A stretch of 64,000 nucleotides of DNA from Uloborus plumipes (lineage: Eukaryota > Arthropoda > Arachnida > Araneae > Uloboridae). A model generated the notes under the pieces. That model ran no database searches, was not told where the DNA came from, and was given only the letters and a program-made list of their open reading frames with translations. Positions within the stretch are counted from its first letter, which is position 1. The number at the start of each line of letters is the position of its first letter. Below, piece by piece: positions 61,337 to 64,000 of the stretch. Location: positions 62,001 through 126,000 of the forward strand of contig JAXGGA010001139.1 of the NCBI GenBank assembly GCA_038373865.1, given 5' to 3'. The translations under genes and the position numbers were made by a program.

Positions 61337-61958
61337 GGGTCATTCCATGAAAATGTCAACTTCAGCGGAAGAAAAAAAAATACCGAAGTGAAAAAAGTAT
61401 AAAAAAATCAATGAATAGATACATAAATAAAAATCATATAACATAAGGAGTTAAAAAAATTGAAAAAGTATTGTAATTATCACTGAGATTAGCCATAATA
61501 AATAGTTTTTAGTGCGTCTATAGTGCTTATTATTCGATGGTTACGTTAGTCACGTTACGTTAGTCACACTCCATCTTGAGTAAAAGTGACACTTAAGACT
61601 AAAAAAATTAAGATTTAATAAATGTGTTTTATGTTTTTAAAAGCCAACTTTACACATTTTTCAGATATATTATTCAATTTTTAACACTTGCTTAACCTTG
61701 AGAAATTTTTGCCTCACAACAGGAGCAATAATTTTCAGGGTTGCAAAAATGTTACGTTAATCACACTGCTATTTTGGTTGAAAAAATATCTACTGTCAGT
61801 AATTTTGTTTTAAATTCGTAGCAGAAATGATACATAGATACCATGTACATTGTAAATCCACCAGCATAGCTAAAAAATATTTTTTATCCTTTAAGTTACA
61901 AGTAAACACAGTTACAAAATCAGCTCTGAATGCTACGTTAGTCACTATGGAATGACTC
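61337..61958. mobile_element. Element with GGGTCATTCCAT ends, 4-bp duplication (622 bp)
   Basis: Left end GGGTCATTCCATGAAAATG and right end, inverted, GAGTCATTCCATAGTGAC. Flanks are AATA on both sides (61333-61336 and 61959-61962). Several 'acgttagtcac' or 'acgttaatcac' words occur inside (61549, 61562, 61753, 61934). Same terminus and duplication length as 57999-60526, so probably the same superfamily. Confidence 0.65.
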
Positions 61959-62164
61959 AATATTGAAATAAATAAGAATTACGTACACAAAGTATTGGTA
62001 AAAAATTTATTTAAAGGACGCAAATAAATTGCGGTGAATATGTGACTTGCTTCATTCATGTGTTGATTACCATGGCAGGGTTCCATGAAGCTATTTTTCA
62101 GCTGAACAGCCATCGGTCACACATATCAAGGATCTCTCAGGTCTTATTCCAGCACATTATTATA

Positions 62165-62828
62165 CAGGGTGTCCACTCCAATCGTGGACCAATAGCTAAT
62201 TTCTAAACCGTTAGAGATAAGCATAGAGTTTATTTAGGAAAAAATCTCCAAATTACGGAAGGAATTTTGGGTCTATTCAATGTTTTTCAAAAAATCAAAT
62301 TTTGAAAGAGTTACGAAATTTAAATTTTTATACAACCCCCCAGTCCTATCAATCATATTTAGTAAAACATTCTTGACACTGTAACGTTTAAAACTAAAAA
62401 AAAATCACTCTTCTACCACAAAAATTGACCGAGTTATGACGTTTTGAAAAATCAAGATTTTGAAGGATTTCGCATACGGTCCCTTAAGCGATCTCTCGAT
62501 GACGTCATGAAATAATGCAAAATCTTGATTTTTCAAAACGTCATAACTCGGTTAATTTTTGTGGTAGAGGAGTGATTTTTTTTTTTTTTAGTTTTAAACG
62601 TTACAGTGTCAAGAATTCAAGAATGTTTTACTAAATATGATTGATAGGACTGGGGGGCTGTATAAAAGTTTAAATTTCGTAACTCTTTCAAAATTTGATT
62701 TTTTGAAAAACATTGAATAGACCAAAAATTATTTTCATAATTTGGAGATTTTTTCCTAAATAAACTATATGCGTATCTCTAACGGTTTAGAAATTAGCTA
62801 TTGGTCCACGATTGGAGTGGACACCCTG
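62165..62828. mobile_element. Foldback MITE, CAGGGTGTCC family, copy 3 (664 bp)
   Basis: Complete copy with CAGGGTGTCCACTCCAATCG ends, flanked by TA. It is a near-palindrome like copies 1 and 2. The extra 13 bp come from a longer T run (62578-62589) and a duplicated 'aagaattc' (about 62611-62621). Confidence 0.93.
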
Positions 62829-62830
62829 TA

Positions 62831-64000
62831 TATTCTGAACTGATGAATCCTCTGATTCTTTACAGATCAAGTATAGCTGGGTTCATTAGGAGGGTAAGCT
62901 GAACAGCCGAGGAGTTTGATCGAATTCATGGCGCATGTATAGTAACTGTAACGAGATAACGTGGGATATTACTCTAGAATTTATGCCACAGATCTTGCCT
63001 GTATCACCCCAAGTATCCAAGATAGAGGTGGTTAAACAAAGTACTATTGATTTTGTATTTTGCCTGCACTGAATGAGAGTTTTGCTTGCATTTTGAACCT
63101 ACTTTCTTACATCCATGTTATTCTCACAGGTGTAAAACTTCGTTACATTCTGACTATTCGTTCTTGGTGCGTCTTTTTTTTTTCTTGTTAAAGAATACAT
63201 TCTTGTATACTGTTGTTTGACGGGATTTTCCCCATGTTCTTTTCTTTAGAAGTATTATTGGTCTGTAATCTTGATCTAAACGATAAAATAATGTAAAGCA
63301 ATGTTAAACGGATCAAATTGGGCATTTTCTAACATCTAAACAGATACTTATTACTTTTTGTGTCTTATTTTTGTTCAATGCCAAGAATCAATTCGCTTTT
63401 ATTTTTAAGCTTACTTTGAGAAAGAGTGAATAGTGTTTGATTATTTTGGTACTTAAATCTTAGCTTCAAAAAGGTTTAAAAAACAGAAACATATTTCAAT
63501 GAATTTCTTACATTGCAATTATACAAACAAGCCAATGCAACGTATAACATTTATTAGATTAAAAAACAATTATGTACATTTACACATAACTAATTTACAT
63601 TAAAAACGCTGTTAACAAAATGTGACTTAAATTAGTGAAGTATATACAAAATGCTCCAATCCGTCATACATTAAGTCCTTATTTAAACTAACTTCATTTT
63701 AAATTCAGACTATATTTTCTTGAAATACTGTAATTATAATTCATTGCTTTTAATTTTACTTGAGTTTTAAATAAAAAACTTACATTCCAGAAATAAAACA
63801 TCGAACATATTTTAAATGAATATATTTTACTAGTTTTAAAGTACTATTAAATTTAGATGATTCATATTAGGGTGTAAATATACTTTTTTTCCTTATGTTT
63901 TGGATAACATTAAGTATAGTAAATTATAATTCTTGCAATAGATTCAGGCTTGTACCATAAGTTACTATACAAATTGATATTCAATTTTGAAGCATATTTT
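62831..64000. other. AT-rich sequence, no gene seen
   Basis: Only chance short frames; no domain, RNA or transposon end recognised up to the window edge. Confidence 0.45.

Overview
This is AT-rich eukaryotic repeat DNA, most likely from an arthropod and plausibly a spider. That placement is an inference from the mix of transposons (Helitrons, Tc1/mariner, a mariner-type DUF4817 fragment, a RNase H-bearing LINE, hAT, pogo-like and piggyBac-like MITEs) and from long (TA)n tracts. I found no convincing host protein gene, no rRNA and no intact tRNA. The only intact protein gene is a Tc1/mariner transposase at about 23.2-24.3 kb.

Layout. 0-5.8 kb: AT-rich DNA with a hAT-type MITE (8-bp duplication), a small terminal-inverted-repeat (TIR) element and a palindromic TA-flanked MITE. 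5.8-8.0 kb: a foldback element whose arms are built from ~172-bp tandem units, each carrying the palindrome TGACGTCA (13 in all). 8.1-10.1 kb: repeats with ACCGACTTC ends and two tRNA-like 73-bp segments. 11.5-12.5 kb: a pogo-like element. 13.5-13.8 kb: a tRNA-derived SINE-like unit. 16 kb: a dead mariner. 19.7-26.0 kb: a foldback element, a DUF4817 transposase remnant, a Helitron split by a piggyBac-like element at TTAA, the intact Tc1/mariner copy and a second Helitron family.

26.5-33.7 kb is the most striking region. Full-length non-autonomous Helitrons (TC...hairpin...CTAG) are joined head to tail with arrays of ~300-bp units made of the Helitron 5' end. The left block reappears inverted on the far side of a (TA)n tract, giving a huge palindrome.

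35.8-38.9 kb is a nested stack: a 651-bp foldback MITE interrupted by a 2.4-kb element with a 4-bp duplication, which itself holds another inverted repeat and a retroposon-like tail. 39.9-42.3 kb is an inverted repeat with ~770-bp arms. 42.5-44.6 kb holds hAT MITEs, a SINE-like unit and a CCC...GGG element flanked by CTAA. 47.4-47.8 kb has a decayed coding fragment. 49-50 kb has a pogo-like MITE and a near-perfect hairpin MITE. 50.9-53.1 kb is a broken LINE (reverse transcriptase, RNase H and a C-terminal Cys/His motif). 57.4-61.3 kb is a 3.9-kb piggyBac-like element containing a 2.5-kb foldback element. 61.3-62.8 kb carries a relative of that foldback and a third copy of the 651-bp foldback MITE.

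The genes do not form a pathway. The window records layered transposition. Many insertions can be read from exact target duplications, and in one case from exact length arithmetic. The intervening stretches are AT-rich and show no supportable gene; the short open frames in them look like chance.
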